A stretch of DNA of 7,646 bases from Bryobacterales bacterium (GTDB taxonomy: Bacteria; Acidobacteriota; Terriglobia; Bryobacterales; Bryobacteraceae), in NCBI GenBank assembly GCA_003139735.1, contig PLGA01000503.1:3930-11575 (forward strand), read 5' to 3'. The notes under the pieces were generated by a model. That model did no database searches, had not been told where the DNA came from, and saw only the letters and a list, made by a program, of their open reading frames with translations. Below, piece after piece: positions 5,766 through 7,646 of the stretch; within the stretch, counting starts at the first letter, position 1; every line of letters begins with the position of its first letter. The position numbers were made by a program, and so were the translations under genes.

Positions 5766-6328
5766 GTTGCTCGCCATTCGATTTGAAGGACTATTTCTTG
5801 AAGGAGCTGCCGGATTCGGAACGCCGCCAGGTGGAAGGGCACGTTCGCGAATGCCGGCAGTGCCGCGAAGAGCTGGAGCGGCTGCGGCGGACCGAAGCGT
5901 CCCTGTTCGCGCTGCGCGAGGAGGAAATCCCGCAACGCATCGCGTTCGTTTCCGACAAGGTTTTCGAACCGGCGCCATGGCGGCGCTGGTTGGCCGCCTT
6001 CTGGGGTTCCGCCGCGCGCCTGGGATTCGCTTCGGCCGCCATGCTGTCCGTCGCGATTCTGGTCTTCGCGCTGACCCGGCCGTCGGCTACGGCATCGATT
6101 ACGCCCGCTTCCGTGCAGGCCCAGATCCAGGCTGCCGTCGATAAGGGCGTGCATGAGAGCGAACTGCGCCAGTCGGTGCGAAACGAGAAACTGGTGGCGG
6201 ATATTCTGAACCGCGAAAGGGGAGAGATGGCATCAGCGCCCGACGTGATTCAATACCAAGAGCGCCGTTTGGGAACCGTGGAAGGGGCCGCCTACCGGCA
6301 AAGTTCCGGCGTGGGAGGTCCCCAATGA
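5762..6328 (+). CDS. Membrane-anchored zinc-finger anti-sigma factor
   Basis: The 188-residue protein should bind and silence the sigma factor encoded just upstream. The cytoplasmic N-terminus carries the zinc-binding anti-sigma motif HxxxCxxC (His27, Cys31, Cys34, in GHVRECRQCREELERL), preceded by FDLKDYFLKELPDSERRQVE as in zf-HC2 proteins. One transmembrane helix lies at about 86-105 (LGFASAAMLSVAILVFAL). The C-terminal part (about 110-188) would be outside the membrane. It is rich in Gln, Glu and Arg, probably partly coiled-coil (about 116-155), and has no recognisable sensor domain. The ATG is set by GAGG (5752-5755) at 6 bases and by the overlap with the sigma stop; the frame is open further upstream, but that extension lies inside the sigma gene and is not family-like. 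The 3' end overlaps the next gene by ATGA. Confidence 0.88.
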   Translation: MSCSPFDLKDYFLKELPDSERRQVEGHVRECRQCREELERLRRTEASLFALREEEIPQRIAFVSDKVFEPAPWRRWLAAFWGSAARLGFASAAMLSVAILVFALTRPSATASITPASVQAQIQAAVDKGVHESELRQSVRNEKLVADILNRERGEMASAPDVIQYQERRLGTVEGAAYRQSSGVGGPQ

Positions 6329-6903
6329 GAGCCGTCGGAGTCTTGTCGGTCGTAGCCCTCGCGCTGGTCTGCTTCGGTCAGGCCCCGCCCACCCAGCCCC
6401 ATGCTGCGCCGTTAACGGCCCCGGTTCCGCAGCCCCTTTCCGTGAAGCGCGTCAGCCCCATCGATTCCGCCGTCGTCGCCAAGATCGAGAGCGCCTTCGA
6501 GCAGAAGGTGAAAGATCTCGATCCCAACGATCCCTTCGACCGGCTCGGCGCTTGTTCCGGGGTCTACATAAGCGGCTACGGCTTGGTCTTCACCCTCCCT
6601 CTCAGCCTGGTCTCTGCGCCAACCTTCGGCCCGTTCACCGGTGGCTTCACTCCGCAAAAGGCCGATGCCATCCACAAGCGCAAGCTGGCCCACCTTCCCC
6701 TCCTCAAGAAGGCGATGAGCGAGATGGCGCTCCAGGCCAGCAAGGCGTTCCCCACCTTACCGCCCACCGATAAGGTGGTGGTGGCGGCGCGCCTTTTCTA
6801 TTTGGATTACGAAGACAAGACCGGATTGCCGAACCAGATGGTCATTGCGGCGGACCACGCCTCGGCGCTGGCCGGCAACATACAGCCTCCGGAAGAGCAA
6901 TAA
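6325..6903 (+). CDS. Exported protein of unknown family
   Basis: I do not recognise this 192-residue protein. It begins with a clear Sec signal peptide (MRAVGVLSVVALALVCFGQA, likely cut near residue 20); Cys16 is not in a good lipobox because it follows Val. A proline-rich linker follows (21-39), then a predicted helix (47-63). A hydrophobic strand-like stretch follows, GVYISGYGLVFTLPLSLV (79-96), which faintly recalls the glycine-turn strands of trypsin-like folds, but no catalytic triad is visible. A basic helical segment KADAIHKRKLAHLPLLKKAM (112-131) and a final strand VVVAARLFYLDYED (151-164) complete it. Only two cysteines are present. Its ATG overlaps the anti-sigma stop (ATGA) with a strong GGGAGG (6313-6318) at 6 bases, and its stop abuts the ATPase GTG. 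The context suggests a periplasmic partner of the sigma/anti-sigma pair or of the secretion/pilus machine. Confidence 0.8.
   Translation: MRAVGVLSVVALALVCFGQAPPTQPHAAPLTAPVPQPLSVKRVSPIDSAVVAKIESAFEQKVKDLDPNDPFDRLGACSGVYISGYGLVFTLPLSLVSAPTFGPFTGGFTPQKADAIHKRKLAHLPLLKKAMSEMALQASKAFPTLPPTDKVVVAARLFYLDYEDKTGLPNQMVIAADHASALAGNIQPPEEQ
6891..6897 (+). promoter_or_regulatory. Shine-Dalgarno for the GTG start of the GspE-like gene
   Basis: GGAAGAG lies inside the last codons of the preceding gene, 6 bases before GTG 6904, which directly follows the TAA stop. It favours this start over the in-frame GTG at 6946, though both keep the whole N-terminal domain. Confidence 0.6.
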
Positions 6904-7646
6904 GTGACGCCCTCGGAGACCATCTCGGCTCAGTGTGAAACGGGCGTGCGTATTCCGCGCCTGGGGGAGATGCTGATCGAGCGCGGGCGCATTCAGGCGG
7001 AGGATCTGGAGCGCGCGCTCGAACTGCAGCGGGAGCGCGGCGACAAGCTCGGCAAAATCCTGGTGGATATGGGGTTGATCGCGCAGCGCGACCTTCTGGC
7101 CGTGCTTTCGATTCAGCTCGGCATCCCCTTGGTTACGGTGGACCAGCCGCCGCCCGCCGCACCCGAAATCGAAGGCCTCACACACCGCTTTCTGCGGCAG
7201 TGCCGCGCCTACCCGGTGTCGCTGGCGGATTCCACCCTCACCATCGCCATGGCCGACCCGTTGGATTTCGAGACGGTGGCGGCGGTGCGCGCCTATTCCG
7301 GCCTCGAAGTGCGCACCGCGCTGGCGGCGGAGCAGGAGATTTTCGACGCCATTGAGAAGTACTATGGCGAAGCCGAGCGCCAGACGGTGAGCGGAGAGGG
7401 CGAAGACGAGCAGGCCACGGCCGACCTGGAACACCTGCGCGATATGGCCAGCGAGGCGCCGGTCATCCGCCTGGTGAACGCCATGATCGGGGATGCCCTC
7501 GAGAAGCGCGCCAGCGATATCCACATCGAGCCGTTCGAGAAGGAGTTCCGCGTCCGCTTCCGCGTGGACGGCGTGCTGTTTTCCCAGGAACCGCCGCCGC
7601 GCGAGCTCAAAGCCGCCATCACCTCCCGCCTGAAGCTGATGGCCAA
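6904..7646 (+). CDS. GspE/PilB-type secretion or pilus ATPase with MshEN domain (3' end missing)
   Basis: The first 247 codons are present; the window ends inside the gene. The N-terminus has two 24-residue repeats (19-42 starting RLG, 48-71 starting KLG) separated by five residues. They fit the MshEN c-di-GMP motif RLGxx-hydrophobic pair-xxG...LxxxLxxQ, ending at Gln42 and Gln71. A second T2SSE_N part runs to about 153 (ADPLDFETVAAVR, 117-129), then an acidic linker (156-174). The core begins with EAPVIRLVNAMIGDA (184-198), ASDIHIEPFEKEFRVRFRVD (203-222) and SRLKLMA (241-247), typical of the GspE N2 domain. The Walker A, Asp box and Walker B lie beyond the window. The protein would be the cytoplasmic hexameric motor for type II secretion or type IV pilus assembly; this fragment does not separate the two. 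It starts at GTG with no gap after the exported protein gene, so it is part of the sigma operon. Confidence 0.92.
   Translation, partial: MTPSETISAQCETGVRIPRLGEMLIERGRIQAEDLERALELQRERGDKLGKILVDMGLIAQRDLLAVLSIQLGIPLVTVDQPPPAAPEIEGLTHRFLRQCRAYPVSLADSTLTIAMADPLDFETVAAVRAYSGLEVRTALAAEQEIFDAIEKYYGEAERQTVSGEGEDEQATADLEHLRDMASEAPVIRLVNAMIGDALEKRASDIHIEPFEKEFRVRFRVDGVLFSQEPPPRELKAAITSRLKLMA

Noticed and set aside
6757..7524. Minus-strand open frame of about 255 codons opposite the ATPase gene
   Set aside because: The plus strand encodes an unmistakable GspE-type N-terminal region with MshEN repeats and ASDIHIEP; the minus frame is its shadow.

Overview
The window is a compact, GC-rich stretch of bacterial chromosome holding eight genes, one of them cut by the right edge. 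The best taxonomic marker is a secreted DUF3738/TIGR03435 protein at 2938-3660. This family is strongly expanded in Acidobacteriota of the Solibacter/Bryobacter type, so I infer a soil acidobacterium. No transposase, integrase, tRNA, rRNA or CRISPR array is visible. No stretch over about 230 bases lacks a gene.

Left part, minus strand (reading right to left). Threonine synthase (4969-3746) ends at a good intrinsic terminator (3697-3721). The DUF3738 gene (3660-2938) follows with its own promoter packed directly behind that terminator. Next come a hairpin (2907-2928) and the tldD-tldE pair (2867-110), whose genes overlap by 11 bases and should form the two-subunit TldD/E metalloprotease. The three genes that head these units (thrC, DUF3738, tldD) have no visible Shine-Dalgarno sequence. 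Each instead has a TANNNT hexamer 6-9 bases before its ATG, which suggests leaderless transcripts. tldE, inside its operon, has a clear Shine-Dalgarno.

Right part, plus strand. A divergent 229-base region (4970-5198) leads into a tightly coupled operon. It encodes an ECF sigma factor (TTG start, strong Shine-Dalgarno), a membrane-anchored zinc-finger anti-sigma factor (ATGA overlap), an unrecognised exported protein of 192 residues (ATGA overlap) and the N-terminal part of a GspE/PilB-type secretion or pilus ATPase (GTG start directly after the previous stop). The ATPase opens with two 24-residue repeats separated by five residues, which matches the cyclic-di-GMP-binding MshEN signature closely. 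The arrangement suggests that an envelope signal sensed by the sigma/anti-sigma pair is tied to a type II secretion or type IV pilus machine that is itself gated by c-di-GMP. The exported orphan protein is the least explained part.

A shared near-palindrome, AATnGTACTAAnT on the minus strand, lies over the DUF3738 promoter (3668-3680) and in the thrC/sigma divergent region (5109-5121). It may be a common operator.
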